A DNA stretch of 64,000 nucleotides from Thalassobaculum litoreum DSM 18839. GTDB lineage: Bacteria > Pseudomonadota > Alphaproteobacteria > Thalassobaculales > Thalassobaculaceae. The stretch is taken from NCBI RefSeq assembly GCF_900102465.1, contig NZ_FNBW01000009.1, positions 124,001 to 188,000 on the forward strand, in the 5' to 3' direction. The position numbers and the translations under genes were made by a program. The notes under the pieces were generated by a model. That model was not told the DNA's origin, did no database searches, and saw nothing but the letters and a program-made list of their open reading frames with translations. Positions 18,132-26,982 of this stretch are shown here, in pieces. Each line of letters opens with the position of its first letter. Positions within the stretch are counted from its first letter, which is position 1.

Positions 18132-18698
18132 ATGTCCTATATCCTGCCCTGGAGGACCGGAGGCCTTCTGCTCGGTGCCGTGTTCTTCGCTGCCGTGCTT
18201 TCGGTATCGCCCATCGGCGTATCTACGCAATTCGTCATCTTCGACGGCATCCTGTGGGATGCGGTCGATCCGGACGTGGTCGTGGACTCACCGGATGCAA
18301 AGAGCGGATACAGCAGCCCCAACGCCTATCTGAACAAGAGCGGCGGAAGCTACGCCGAGGATGTCGCCAATCCGCTGAACTACAGCTTTGTCTTTGTCCT
18401 GGCGATGATGGCGGGAGCATTTCTGTCGTCGCGTCTGCGCGGCGGCCTGTCGCCGAACGAGCGCGTCATGCCGGCGGTCTGGCGGGCGAATTTCGGCGAC
18501 TCGCCGGTCAAGCGCTACGCTGCCGCCTTGATCGCCGGCTTCGTGGTCCTGTATGGCTCCCGTCTGGCCGGCGGCTGCACGTCCGGCCACATGATGAGCG
18601 GCATGATGCAGACCGCTCTGTCCGGCTACATCTTCGCCGCCGGCGCCTTCCTCGCCGGCATCCCGACCGCCCTCGCTCTATTCCGCAAGGAGAGCTGA
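18132..18698 (+). CDS. YeeE/YedE family transporter, first half (DUF395)
   Basis: A 188-residue membrane protein with four to five helices. The family motif GGCTSGHMMSG is near residue 154, where the Cys is used by YeeE proteins in thiosulfate transport. An unusual 45-residue polar segment (DAVDPDVVVDSPDAKSGYSS) lies between helix 1 and the next. With the following gene it forms a split YeeE/YedE transporter like the PmpA/PmpB pairs. The ATG at 18132 has GAGG upstream. Thiosulfate or a related sulfur compound is the likely substrate by family. Confidence 0.88.
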   Translation: MSYILPWRTGGLLLGAVFFAAVLSVSPIGVSTQFVIFDGILWDAVDPDVVVDSPDAKSGYSSPNAYLNKSGGSYAEDVANPLNYSFVFVLAMMAGAFLSSRLRGGLSPNERVMPAVWRANFGDSPVKRYAAALIAGFVVLYGSRLAGGCTSGHMMSGMMQTALSGYIFAAGAFLAGIPTALALFRKES

Positions 18699-18699
18699 C

Positions 18700-19293
18700 A
18701 TGGAGATCGTTCTCGCCATCGCCATTGGCGGCGCCTTCGGTTTCGTTCTCGACCGGGTCGGCGCGACCAACCCCGGCTATATCATCCGAATGCTGAACCT
18801 TTCGGACCTTCATCTGATGAAGACCATTCTAAGTGGCATCGGAACGGCCTCGATCCTGATGTTCGCCGGCCTGCTCGTCGGCCTAGTGGATCCCGGCCAT
18901 GTCTCGATCAAGGCCGCCTATCTCGGGGTGTTTATCGGAGGGCTGCTGCTCGGGGTCGGCTTCGCCGTCGCCGGCTACTGCCCGGGAACCGGCCTCACCG
19001 CCGCGGCAACCGGGCGGTGGGACGCCCTGTGGTTCATCCTGGGCGGTCTGCTGGGAGCCGCGGCCTACATGCTGAGTTTCGCCTGGGTCGAGACCACCGG
19101 CATTCTGGAGAATATCGCCGGCGGCAAAACCACCCTCGGGCCGATCGCCGGGACCGACTATCCCTCGCTGATCGGCGTGCCCGGCGAGTGGATCGGTCTC
19201 GCGGCCGGCCTGGCATTCCTGGCGATCGCTTGGCTGCTTCCGGACAGGCTTACCGGGGCATCCACGCCGACTGTCCGGGCACCGGTAGAGTAG
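18700..19293 (+). CDS. YeeE/YedE family transporter, second half (DUF395/DUF6691)
   Basis: A 197-residue membrane protein, the partner half of the split transporter. It contains the second Cys motif GYCPGTGLTAAATG near residue 93. It begins 1 bp after the previous stop, so the two are translationally coupled. About five hydrophobic segments are seen (LAIAIGGAFGFVLDRVG; ILSGIGTASILMFAGLLVGL; AAYLGVFIGGLLLGVGFAVA). It converges with the livF gene downstream. Confidence 0.88.
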   Translation: MEIVLAIAIGGAFGFVLDRVGATNPGYIIRMLNLSDLHLMKTILSGIGTASILMFAGLLVGLVDPGHVSIKAAYLGVFIGGLLLGVGFAVAGYCPGTGLTAAATGRWDALWFILGGLLGAAAYMLSFAWVETTGILENIAGGKTTLGPIAGTDYPSLIGVPGEWIGLAAGLAFLAIAWLLPDRLTGASTPTVRAPVE

Positions 19294-19344
19294 AGATCCC
19301 GGCGCAGTCGGGAAGGAGCGACGCTGGGCCGTAGCGCTCCCGTC

Positions 19345-20061
19345 TCACACGTGCAGATACGTCTCGATCACCGCTCCGTCGGCGCGGAAGGCGGCGGTGT
19401 CGCCTTCCCAGACCACATGACCCTTCTCCACCACCGTGTGCCGGTCGGCCAGCGCCAGCAGGGCGGAGACGTTCTTGTCGATCACCAGGATCGACTGGCC
19501 CTCCCCCTTCAGGGTCGCCAGCACCCGCCAGATCTCCTCGCGGATCAGCGGCGCCAGGCCCTCGGTCGCCTCGTCCAGGATCAGCAGGCGCGGGTTGGTC
19601 ATCAGCGCCCGGCCGATCGCCAGCATCTGCTGCTCGCCGCCGGACAGCGAGCCGCCCATCTGCCGCCGCCGCTCGCCCAGGCGCGGGAACAGCGCCAGCA
19701 CCTCGGCCAGCCCCCAGCGCGGTGCGCCGCGTCCCAGCCGGTTGGCGGCGGTGGCGATCAGGTTCTCCTCCACCGTCAGGGTCGGGAAGATCTGCCGACC
19801 CTCCGGCACCAGGCCGAGGCCGCGGCGGGCGATCTCGTGGGCCGGACGGCCGCGCATATCCTCGCCGGCGATCAGCACCCGTCCGCCGGTCGGCGGCAGC
19901 AGGCCCATCACGGCGCGGATGGTGGTGGTCTTGCCCATGCCGTTGCGGCCCATCAGGGTGACCACCTCGCCCGCCTGCACCGTCAGGTTCATGCCGAACA
20001 GCACCGGCGCGGCCCCGTACCCGGCGGTCAGGTCGGCCACTTCCAGCAACGGCGCGGTCAT
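19345..20061 (-). CDS. livF: branched-chain amino acid-type ABC transporter ATP-binding protein LivF
   Basis: A 238-residue cytoplasmic ATPase. Walker A is GRNGMGKTTT (residues about 38-47), the signature motif is SLSGGEQQML, and Walker B is RLLILDEATEGL. LPPTGGRVLIAGEDMRG and the C-terminal VVEKGHVVWEG are typical of LivF. It is the last gene of the operon and its ATG overlaps the livG stop (ATGA). The RBS GGAGGAG is clear. The transported substrate may be an amino acid, amide or other small molecule. Confidence 0.93.
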   Translation of the reverse strand: MTAPLLEVADLTAGYGAAPVLFGMNLTVQAGEVVTLMGRNGMGKTTTIRAVMGLLPPTGGRVLIAGEDMRGRPAHEIARRGLGLVPEGRQIFPTLTVEENLIATAANRLGRGAPRWGLAEVLALFPRLGERRRQMGGSLSGGEQQMLAIGRALMTNPRLLILDEATEGLAPLIREEIWRVLATLKGEGQSILVIDKNVSALLALADRHTVVEKGHVVWEGDTAAFRADGAVIETYLHV

Positions 20062-20813
20062 GGGATCTCCTCCTCGCCCAGATAGGCGGCGCGGACCTCC
20101 GGATCGGTCCGGATCGCGTCCGGCGCGCCCTCGGCGATGACCCGGCCATAGACCAGCACCGAGATCGTGTCGGCCAGGGCGAAGACAGCCGCCATGTCGT
20201 GCTCGACCAGCAGGATGGTGAAGCGGCCGCGCAGCGCCTCCAGCGTCTCGGTCAGGCGCGCGGTCTCCTCGTGGGTGGTGCCGGCCATCGGCTCGTCCAG
20301 CAGCAGCAGCTTCGGCTCGGTCGCCAGCGCCATGGCGATCTCCAGCGCCCGCTTCTCGCCGTGGCTCAGCGCGCCGGCCCGGATCAGCGCCCGGTCGGCC
20401 AGGCCGACGGTCTCCAGGCAGGCCATCGCCTTCTCGGTCAGCGCCGTCTCGCGGGCGACGGACCGGAAGAAGCGGAAGCTGTGCCCAGCATGGGCCTGGG
20501 CGGCGACGGCGACGTTGTCCAGGGTGGAGAAGCCGGGCAGCACGTTGGTGATCTGGAACGACCGCGCGAGGCCAAGATGGGAACGGGCGTGGATCGGCAG
20601 GCCGGTGATGTCGCGACCATCAAGAATGATGGTGCCGGCATCGGGTGCCGCCTGGCCGCCGATCTGGTTGATCAGCGTCGTCTTACCCGCTCCATTTGGA
20701 CCTATAATTGCATGAATGGCCCCGGTCTTCACGGCCAGGTTCACGCCATCGGTGACGGTCAGCGCACCGTAACTTTTCCTGAGGCCGGCAAGCTCAAGGA
20801 TCGGGTCAGCCAT
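20058..20813 (-). CDS. livG: branched-chain amino acid-type ABC transporter ATP-binding protein LivG
   Basis: A 251-residue ATPase with Walker A GPNGAGKTTL, a LivG-type D-loop and Walker B KLLLLDEPMAGTTHEE, and the LSHGEKRALEIA signature. ILLVEHDMAAVFALADTISV is the H-loop region. The ATG at 20813 lies within the last codons of livM (8-bp overlap), so translation is coupled. An in-frame extension to 20873 is not typical of the family. Confidence 0.93.
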   Translation of the reverse strand: MADPILELAGLRKSYGALTVTDGVNLAVKTGAIHAIIGPNGAGKTTLINQIGGQAAPDAGTIILDGRDITGLPIHARSHLGLARSFQITNVLPGFSTLDNVAVAAQAHAGHSFRFFRSVARETALTEKAMACLETVGLADRALIRAGALSHGEKRALEIAMALATEPKLLLLDEPMAGTTHEETARLTETLEALRGRFTILLVEHDMAAVFALADTISVLVYGRVIAEGAPDAIRTDPEVRAAYLGEEEIP

Positions 20814-21771
20814 CGCGCCCCTCCCGGCTTGGACCTTCCCTGCGGAACGCACGGGCGAGGCCGCCGCGGGCATAGAGCACGATCAGGATCAGCAACGGCC
20901 CGAAGATCACCCGCCAGTGTTCGGTGAACCCGGCCAGCACATCCTCCAGCGCCAGATAGGCCACCGCGCCCAGCACCGCGCCATAGAGCGACCCCATGCC
21001 GCCGAGCACGACCATGATGATCAGGTCGCCCGAACGCTGCCAGGACATGTAGGCCGGGCTGACGAACTCGGCGTGGTTGGCCAGCAGCGCGCCGGCGAGC
21101 CCGGCCATCATGCCGGCGAGGACATAGGCCACGAGCTGGTGACGGTACGCATCGAAACCGACGGCCGACATGCGGGCCCGGTTCTCCCGCACGCCGGCGA
21201 TCACCCGGCCGAATCGGCTGCCGACGACGCGGCTCGCGACCCACCAGCACAGTGCCAGGCAGATCAGCACGAAGAAATACAGGGCGGTGTCGTCCTCCAG
21301 CACCGGATTGCCGAGGACCTCGCTGCGGCCCCAGATGGTCAGCCCGTCGTCGCCGCCATAGGCCGAAAGGCTGGAGGCCGTGTAGTAGGCCATCTGCCCG
21401 AAGGCGAGCGTGATCATGATGAAATAGACGCCGCGGGTGCGCAGGCTGATCGCCCCGGTGGCCAGCGCGAACAGCCCGGCGGCGGCCATGGCCATGGGGA
21501 TGGTCAGCGTGCCTTCCCACAGATTGTGCTCGGCCGAGATCCCGACCGCATAGGCGCCGATGCCGATGAAGGCGGCGTGGCCGAAACTGACCATCGCCCC
21601 GTAGCCCAGGATCAGGTCGAGGCTGAGGGCGGCGATGGCGTAGATCATCACCCGGCTGGCGACATTGGTCAGGTAGCCCTGGCCGAACGCCTCGGCCACC
21701 GGCGGCAGCAGCGCGAAGACGGTCAGCAGGGCGGCCGTGATCAACCGCTCCCGTGTCAGCAGGTCGCGCAT
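20806..21771 (-). CDS. livM: branched-chain amino acid-type ABC transporter permease LivM
   Basis: A 321-residue permease with about nine helices. Family motifs are LSLDLILGYGAMVSFGHAAF at residues 50-69 and GGMGSLYGAVLGA in the cytoplasmic EAA-like loop. Its ATG shares one base with the livH stop (TGATG). It forms the membrane channel with LivH. Confidence 0.93.
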   Translation of the reverse strand: MRDLLTRERLITAALLTVFALLPPVAEAFGQGYLTNVASRVMIYAIAALSLDLILGYGAMVSFGHAAFIGIGAYAVGISAEHNLWEGTLTIPMAMAAAGLFALATGAISLRTRGVYFIMITLAFGQMAYYTASSLSAYGGDDGLTIWGRSEVLGNPVLEDDTALYFFVLICLALCWWVASRVVGSRFGRVIAGVRENRARMSAVGFDAYRHQLVAYVLAGMMAGLAGALLANHAEFVSPAYMSWQRSGDLIIMVVLGGMGSLYGAVLGAVAYLALEDVLAGFTEHWRVIFGPLLILIVLYARGGLARAFRREGPSREGRDG

Positions 21772-22697
21772 CAGGCGCGTCCCGGTGCCGGGAACAGTCC
21801 GGTCGGCCGGAAGAACAGCACGCCGGCCATCAGCACGTAGATCAGCATCGACGCGATCGCCGGGCCGACCTGGTTGGCGGCGGACGGCTCCAGGAACAGC
21901 TTGAAGATGTCGGTCATGAAGGACCGGCCGAGCGTGTCGACCAGGCCCACCAGCAGGGCCGCCAGGAAGGCGCCGCGAATGGACCCGATGCCGCCGATCA
22001 CGATGACCACGAAGGCGAGGATCAGCACCCCGTCGCCCATCCCCGGCTCGACCGAGAAGATCGGGCCGGCCATCACCCCGGCGAATCCCGCCAGCATGGC
22101 GCCGAAGCCGAAGACCACCATGAAGAGCTGGCGCACGTTGACGCCCAGGGCCGACAGCATCGCCGGGTTGGCGGCGCCAGCGCGGATCAGCATGCCCACC
22201 TTCGTGCGCGCCACCACCAGCCAGAGGCCGGCCGCGCAGATCAGCCCGGCGACGATCAGGGCGATGCGGTAGACCGGATAGCCGAACCCGTCCATCACCG
22301 GGATCGCCCCCTGCAGGATCTCCGGCCCCGGATAGCTGAGCGGCGAGGCTCCCCAGACGATCCGCACGCCCTCGTTCAGGAACAGGATCACGCCGAAGGT
22401 CGCCAGCACCTGGTCCAGGTGGTCGCGGTCGTAGAAATGCCGGAACACCAGCACCTCCAGCACCAGCCCCAATACCAGGGCCGCCGCTAGGGCCAGCACC
22501 ACCGTGGCGAAGAAGTTGCCGGTCAGGCCATAGAAGGTGACGGCGAGATAGGCGCCGAGCATGTACTGCACGCCATGGGCCAGGTTGATGAAGTCCATCA
22601 CCCCGAAGACCAGGGTGAGCCCGGCCGCCACCAGGAACAGCAGCACGCCGAGCTGCAATCCGTTCAGCACCTGCACCGCGAACAGCGTCGCCGTCAT
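21771..22697 (-). CDS. livH: branched-chain amino acid-type ABC transporter permease LivH
   Basis: A 308-residue permease with about eight helices. VMDFINLAHGVQYMLGAYLA (residues 33-52) and IGGIGSIRGAFLAALLVGL are the LivH signatures. It is the first membrane gene after the binding protein and separated from it by a hairpin, the usual way of making binding protein in excess over the membrane parts. Confidence 0.93.
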   Translation of the reverse strand: MTATLFAVQVLNGLQLGVLLFLVAAGLTLVFGVMDFINLAHGVQYMLGAYLAVTFYGLTGNFFATVVLALAAALVLGLVLEVLVFRHFYDRDHLDQVLATFGVILFLNEGVRIVWGASPLSYPGPEILQGAIPVMDGFGYPVYRIALIVAGLICAAGLWLVVARTKVGMLIRAGAANPAMLSALGVNVRQLFMVVFGFGAMLAGFAGVMAGPIFSVEPGMGDGVLILAFVVIVIGGIGSIRGAFLAALLVGLVDTLGRSFMTDIFKLFLEPSAANQVGPAIASMLIYVLMAGVLFFRPTGLFPAPGRA

Positions 22698-22742
22698 CGT
22701 CCCCCCGCTCCCTCGTTCACCGGGAGCCCCCTAATAACAGAA

Positions 22743-22770
22743 ACGGGCGGAACCCGAAGGCTCCGCCCGC
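22743..22770 (-). terminator. intercistronic hairpin between binding protein gene and livH
   Basis: Read on the minus strand, GGGCGGA (22768-22762) pairs with TCCGCCC (22751-22745) around a TTCGG-containing loop, followed by GTTTCTGTT. It lies 20 bp after the binding-protein stop and 45 bp before livH, so it can act as a leaky terminator or a 3'-end stabiliser. Confidence 0.7.
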
Positions 22771-22789
22771 CCAATTCGGCCGCGGCCGA

Positions 22790-23971
22790 TCACTCCATGC
22801 GGCAGTCCTTGGCGTGGACGTCGCCGTAATCGTCGAACACCTTCTCGACCACGGTGGTGTGATAGGCGCCGTCGTCGCGCTTCACCGCCTTGACCAGGTA
22901 GAAGTCCTGGATCGGGAAGTGGTTGTTGTTGAACTTGAAATCGCCGCGCACGGAGGCGAAATCCGCCTTCTTCAGCGCCGCGATCACCGCGTCCTTGTCG
23001 CTCAAGTCGCCGCCGACCGCCGCAACCGCGCTGTCGATCAGCTGGGCGGCGTCATAGCCCTGGCTGGAATACAGCGACGGCACCGAGTCGTATTTCGCCT
23101 CGTAGGCGGTCACGAACTTCTTGTTGGCTTCGTTGTCCATGTCCGGCGTCCACTGGGACGACGAGAACAGGCCGAGGGCCGCGTCCTTGGTCGCCGGCAG
23201 GGTGGTGCCGTCCACGGTGAAGGCCGACAGGAAGGTCACGCTGTCGGCGAGGCCGGCCTGATTGAACTGGCGCACCAGGTTCACGCCCATGCCGCCCGGC
23301 ATGAAGGTGAACATCGCGTCCGGCTTGGCAGCGGCGATCTTCGCCAGCTCGGCCGAGAAATCCAGGTTGCCGAGCTTGGTGTAGACCTCGTCGACCACCT
23401 CGCCCTCGTAGTAGCGCTTGAAGCCGTTGATGCTGTCCTTGCCGGCCTGGTAGTTCGGGGCCATCAGGAAGACCTTCTTGAAGCCCTTCTCCTGGGCGTA
23501 TTTGCCCATGACCTCGTGGATCTGGTCATTCTGCCAGGAGGTCGAGAAGAAGTACTTGTTGCAGCCCCGGCCGGCGAAGGTCGAGGTGCCGGCATTGGCG
23601 CCGATCAGGAAGGTCTCGCTCTCCGTCACCGGGCGGAACACCGCCTGCAGGATGTTGGAGAAGACGATGCCGGCGACGAAGTCGACCTTGTCGCGCTCCA
23701 GCAGTTCCTTGACCTTGGTCAGGGCGACGTCTGGCTTCAGCTCGTCATCGACGACGATCATCTCCACGTCGCGTCCGCCGAGCTTGCCGCCGTTTTCATC
23801 GACGAAAAGCTGGAAGCCGTCGCGGATGTGGTTGCCGAGCACCGCCGGCGGACCGGACAGCGTGACCATCATGCCGATCTTGAGCGGCTCGGCCGCCTGA
23901 GCGGCGCCGAGCGCGCCCGCGACGGTCATGCCGGCGGCCAGCGCCAGCGCCTTGATTCCCCTACCCATCAT
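22790..23971 (-). CDS. ABC transporter periplasmic substrate-binding protein, Liv/amide type
   Basis: A 393-residue exported type I periplasmic binding protein (Peripla_BP_6 type). A signal peptide (MMGRGIKALALAAGMTVAGA, then LGAAQAAE) precedes PLKIGMMVTLSGPPAVLGNH, the typical ligand-site opening. GAQ-like family segments such as SQGYDAAQLIDSAVAAVGG lie toward the C-terminus. Two adjacent ATGs (23971 and 23968) follow GGGAG; either could be used. It heads the livHMGF operon. The ligand cannot be assigned from sequence; members bind leucine/isoleucine/valine, amides, urea or aromatic acids. Confidence 0.92.
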   Translation of the reverse strand: MMGRGIKALALAAGMTVAGALGAAQAAEPLKIGMMVTLSGPPAVLGNHIRDGFQLFVDENGGKLGGRDVEMIVVDDELKPDVALTKVKELLERDKVDFVAGIVFSNILQAVFRPVTESETFLIGANAGTSTFAGRGCNKYFFSTSWQNDQIHEVMGKYAQEKGFKKVFLMAPNYQAGKDSINGFKRYYEGEVVDEVYTKLGNLDFSAELAKIAAAKPDAMFTFMPGGMGVNLVRQFNQAGLADSVTFLSAFTVDGTTLPATKDAALGLFSSSQWTPDMDNEANKKFVTAYEAKYDSVPSLYSSQGYDAAQLIDSAVAAVGGDLSDKDAVIAALKKADFASVRGDFKFNNNHFPIQDFYLVKAVKRDDGAYHTTVVEKVFDDYGDVHAKDCRME

Positions 23972-24120
23972 GCTCTCCCTGGATGTTCCCTGTTCCTGTC
24001 CGTCTTGCGCGTCCAATGGTCGTTCCGGCCCCGCAGCCGGCCGGAGTCGCGGTGCAGCATGCCCCGCCCCGGCGCGGTTTCCAAGCCCGGGGGCGCAGGA
24101 CAGGGACCCGGGGGGCGGAT

Positions 24121-24594
24121 TCAGCGGTATTGCTGGTTCAGGATGTCCGGCTTCAGGCCGGGCGTGACCAGATCATGGCCGCCGCTGCCGCCGCAGGGTC
24201 CGTCCCGCACCGAGGCGATGGCCGCGTCCAGGGGAACCGAGTAGATGCACACCGCGCGCCGGCAACGGCTCCCGCCGTCGCCGCCATCGGCCAGGGGCTG
24301 GTACAGGCTCGCCCGCACCGCCTCGAAGCGCGCCCCGGCATGGCTCAGCCGGTCGGCGAAGAGATCGGAGCGCAGCTCGAAGCGGCCCCAGTCCCAGCGC
24401 GCGTCCATCTCCACGCGCAGAGCGTCCGGCCCGGTGTCGTAGCCGGCGGCGGCCAGTTGCTGCGGGCAGAGCGCCAGGACGCGGTCACGATGGGTGTCGA
24501 CCAGATCGCCGGAGCGCCACCGCGACCACAATCCGGCGGTGGTGACCGCCAGGGCGATCACGATCACAAGGGTGCGGTACCAGGTGAGCTCCAT
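24121..24594 (-). CDS. hypothetical membrane-anchored protein
   Basis: A 157-residue protein with one N-terminal membrane segment (YRTLVIVIALAVTTAGLW, residues 5-22) and an otherwise soluble, presumably periplasmic domain with four or more cysteines (LALCPQQL, GGSRCRRAVCIYSV, DGPCGGSGG). No known family is recognised. The start at 24594 places Met just before the anchor; a longer frame from 24759 is antisense to hemN. It follows hemN by 52 bp in the same direction and may share its transcript. Confidence 0.6.
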   Translation of the reverse strand: MELTWYRTLVIVIALAVTTAGLWSRWRSGDLVDTHRDRVLALCPQQLAAAGYDTGPDALRVEMDARWDWGRFELRSDLFADRLSHAGARFEAVRASLYQPLADGGDGGSRCRRAVCIYSVPLDAAIASVRDGPCGGSGGHDLVTPGLKPDILNQQYR

Positions 24595-24646
24595 GACGGC
24601 AGGGTAAAGCAAATCCCGTCGGCGCGGGCCCCCGTGCCACCCGCCG

Positions 24647-25990
24647 TCACACCGCGACGCTGTGCCGTCCGGTGAACGGGGCCAGTTCCGGGTCGAAACA
24701 GGCGGCGATCGTGCGCCAGTACCGGCGACCGGCGGGGGTGGCGGCAACCTGCCAGCCATCGACCGTCGCCAGACCGTCCCGGATCAACGGCGCCAGACGC
24801 GCGAACGCGTCCACCAGCAGCGTCGGTTCGTCGTCGTGACGCGCCGCCACCGCCCGCAGATCCACCGCTCCGTCGCAGAGCAGACGCTCGATGACCGAGC
24901 GGCGCAGCCGATCCTCCCGGGTGACGCCCAGCCCGCGTTGGACCGGCAGCCGGCCGGCCGCCACCGCCTCGCTCCACTGTTTCACATGCGGCGCGTTCTG
25001 GGCGTAGCCGCCCGGCAGGGCGGAGATCGAGGACGGGCCGAAGCCGATCAGCGTCTTCGCCGGGTCGTCCGTATAGCCCTGGAAGTTCCGGCGCAGGCGC
25101 CCCTCGCGCGCCGCCACCGCCAGGCTGTCCTGCGGCAGGGCGAAATGGTCGATGCCGATGGCGGCATAGCCGTCGGCCACGAGCCGTTCCTCCGCCGCCT
25201 CGGCCTGCTCGAAGCGTTCCCGCGCCCCCGGCAGCAGGGTCTCGTCGATGGCGGCCTGGTTCTTCTTGAACCACGGCACATGGGCGTAGCCGAACACCGC
25301 CACCCGGTCGACGCCGAGCGCGCTGACGGCATCCGCCGAGCGGTGCACATGGTCCACCGTCTGACCCGGCAGGCCGTACATCAGGTCGGCATTGATGCTG
25401 CGGATACCGGCGGCACGCAGGGTGGCGATGCGGTCGGCGACCAGCTCCGTAGGCTGGATCCGGTTGATTGCCCGCTGCACGTCGGGATCGACATCCTGCA
25501 CCCCGAGGCTCGCCCGGGTCACGCCAAGTGCCGCCATGGTCTCCACATGGGCGTCGTCGAGCGTGCGCGGATCGATCTCCATCGCGATCTCGGCATCACC
25601 GCGCACCGGAAAGGCGTCGCGCAGGGTGCTCATCACCCGGGCCATGGCCTGCGGCGACATCATCGTCGGGGTGCCGCCGCCGAAATGGATCGAGCAGACC
25701 TCGCCCGGCTCGTGCACGCGGCTCGACACCAGCAGGATCTCCTTGAGCAGATGGCCGACGAACCGGTCGATGCGCGCGCTGTCATTGGCCACCGAGGTGT
25801 GGCAGCCGCAATACCAGCAGAGCTGGGCGCAGAACGGCACATGAATGTACAGCGACAGAGGCTCAGCCCGCGTCAGCCCGTCCAGCCACCAGGGATACAG
25901 CTCACGCCCCTCGCCATCCTTGAAACGGTTGGCCGGCGGGTAGCTGGTGTAGCGCGGCAGCGCCGCGGTCGCGTGTCTGTGCAGAAACAT
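24647..25990 (-). CDS. hemN: oxygen-independent coproporphyrinogen III oxidase (radical SAM)
   Basis: A 447-residue radical SAM enzyme converting coproporphyrinogen III to protoporphyrinogen IX without O2. The 4Fe-4S motif CAQLCWYCGCH supplies Cys54, Cys58 and Cys61, with Cys63 also conserved in true HemN. PRYTSYPPANRF at the N-terminus, IHFGGGTPTMMS and the C-terminal domain confirm HemN rather than HemW. The ATG at 25990 is favoured because a start at 26050 would run over the FNR box. The FNR-type site 60 bp upstream fits induction at low oxygen. Confidence 0.95.
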   Translation of the reverse strand: MFLHRHATAALPRYTSYPPANRFKDGEGRELYPWWLDGLTRAEPLSLYIHVPFCAQLCWYCGCHTSVANDSARIDRFVGHLLKEILLVSSRVHEPGEVCSIHFGGGTPTMMSPQAMARVMSTLRDAFPVRGDAEIAMEIDPRTLDDAHVETMAALGVTRASLGVQDVDPDVQRAINRIQPTELVADRIATLRAAGIRSINADLMYGLPGQTVDHVHRSADAVSALGVDRVAVFGYAHVPWFKKNQAAIDETLLPGARERFEQAEAAEERLVADGYAAIGIDHFALPQDSLAVAAREGRLRRNFQGYTDDPAKTLIGFGPSSISALPGGYAQNAPHVKQWSEAVAAGRLPVQRGLGVTREDRLRRSVIERLLCDGAVDLRAVAARHDDEPTLLVDAFARLAPLIRDGLATVDGWQVAATPAGRRYWRTIAACFDPELAPFTGRHSVAV

Positions 25991-26049
25991 GGGCTCGGTC
26001 CCGTTCGCTCGTGTCCCGCAGAGAGTGGCCGGATGCGCCGGGCCGAACA

Positions 26050-26063
26050 TTGATCCAGGTCAA
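26050..26063 (-). promoter_or_regulatory. FNR/ANR box upstream of hemN
   Basis: TTGAT-N4-GTCAA matches the FNR consensus at 9 of 10 defined positions. Its centre is 66 bp from the hemN ATG, so a class II start would leave a leader of about 25 nt. The divergent SDR gene at 26198 is 135 bp away and might also be affected. Confidence 0.75.
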
Positions 26064-26197
26064 CGCGCCGGCCCCGTGGGACGGGGTCGGGAAAAATCGG
26101 GTGCTCCCTTGGCCGCCGCGATCCCCTAGGCTTCGGCAAAACCCGACACCGACCGACACAACAAGCCCAGCAGAACAACGAGCCCAGGGAGGCCCCG

Positions 26198-26941
26198 ATG
26201 CCCGACACCCCCGCCACCGCCGTGATTTCCGGCGCCGGCCAGAATATCGGCCGCGCCATCGCCGTCGCGCTGGCGCGCGACGGCTTCGACATCGTCGTCA
26301 ACGGCCGCGCCAACCGGGACGCCTGCGACGCGGTGGCCAAGGATGTGGGCGCGCTGGGCCGCACGGCGCTGGTGGTCATGGCCGATGTCGGCGATTCCGG
26401 CGCGGTGACCGAGCTGAAGGCCCGGGTCGAGGCGGAGATGCCGCCGGTCGCGATCGTGGTGAACAACGCCGCCATCCGGCCGCAGAAGCCGTTCCTGGAA
26501 ATGACCGACGACGACTGGCACCGGGTGATGAACACCGACCTGACCAGCGCCTTCTATCTCTGCCGCGCGTTCTGCGGCGCCATGGTGGAGCACAACTGGG
26601 GTCGTGTGGTGAACCTGACGGGGATGAACGCGATCCACGGCTATGCCGGCCGCGCGCCGGTATCCGCCGCCAAGCACGGGCTGTGGGGGCTGACCAAGGC
26701 GCTGGCCAAGGAGTTCGGACCGAGCGGGGTGACGGTGAACGCGATCTCCCCGGGGCCGATCGACACCGAGCATGCCGATGCCTCGATGACCCATCACATC
26801 AAGAGCCAGCTCGACCGAATCCCGGTCGGCCGCCTGGGCCAGCCGGAGGACATCGCGGCGCTCACCGCCTTCCTGTGCTCCGACGGCGGCGGCTTCATCA
26901 ACGGCCAGATGATCGCCAGCAACGGCGGCGCGCAGACCTAG
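26198..26941 (+). CDS. SDR family protein lacking catalytic Tyr and Ser
   Basis: A 247-residue SDR-fold protein with a modified cofactor motif (SGAGQNIGRAIA), NNAA, and a C-terminal INGQMIASNGG. In the YxxxK position the sequence is VSAAK, with Val for Tyr. The preceding segment is VNLTGMN where most SDRs have the catalytic Ser. Lys is kept. The start at 26198 has AGGGAGG upstream. Either it uses different chemistry or it is not a redox enzyme. A betA-like gene follows after a 225-bp spacer with a large palindrome. Confidence 0.85.
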   Translation: MPDTPATAVISGAGQNIGRAIAVALARDGFDIVVNGRANRDACDAVAKDVGALGRTALVVMADVGDSGAVTELKARVEAEMPPVAIVVNNAAIRPQKPFLEMTDDDWHRVMNTDLTSAFYLCRAFCGAMVEHNWGRVVNLTGMNAIHGYAGRAPVSAAKHGLWGLTKALAKEFGPSGVTVNAISPGPIDTEHADASMTHHIKSQLDRIPVGRLGQPEDIAALTAFLCSDGGGFINGQMIASNGGAQT

Positions 26942-26982
26942 AAGGACGGCCAGATCCAAGACCGCTGGGCTCCGGCCGAGCT

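Noticed and set aside
19315-19340. terminator between the YeeE/YedE and livF genes
   Set aside because: Only a 6-bp stem (GGAGCG/CGCTCC) with a 14-nt loop and no T-tract; too weak to list.
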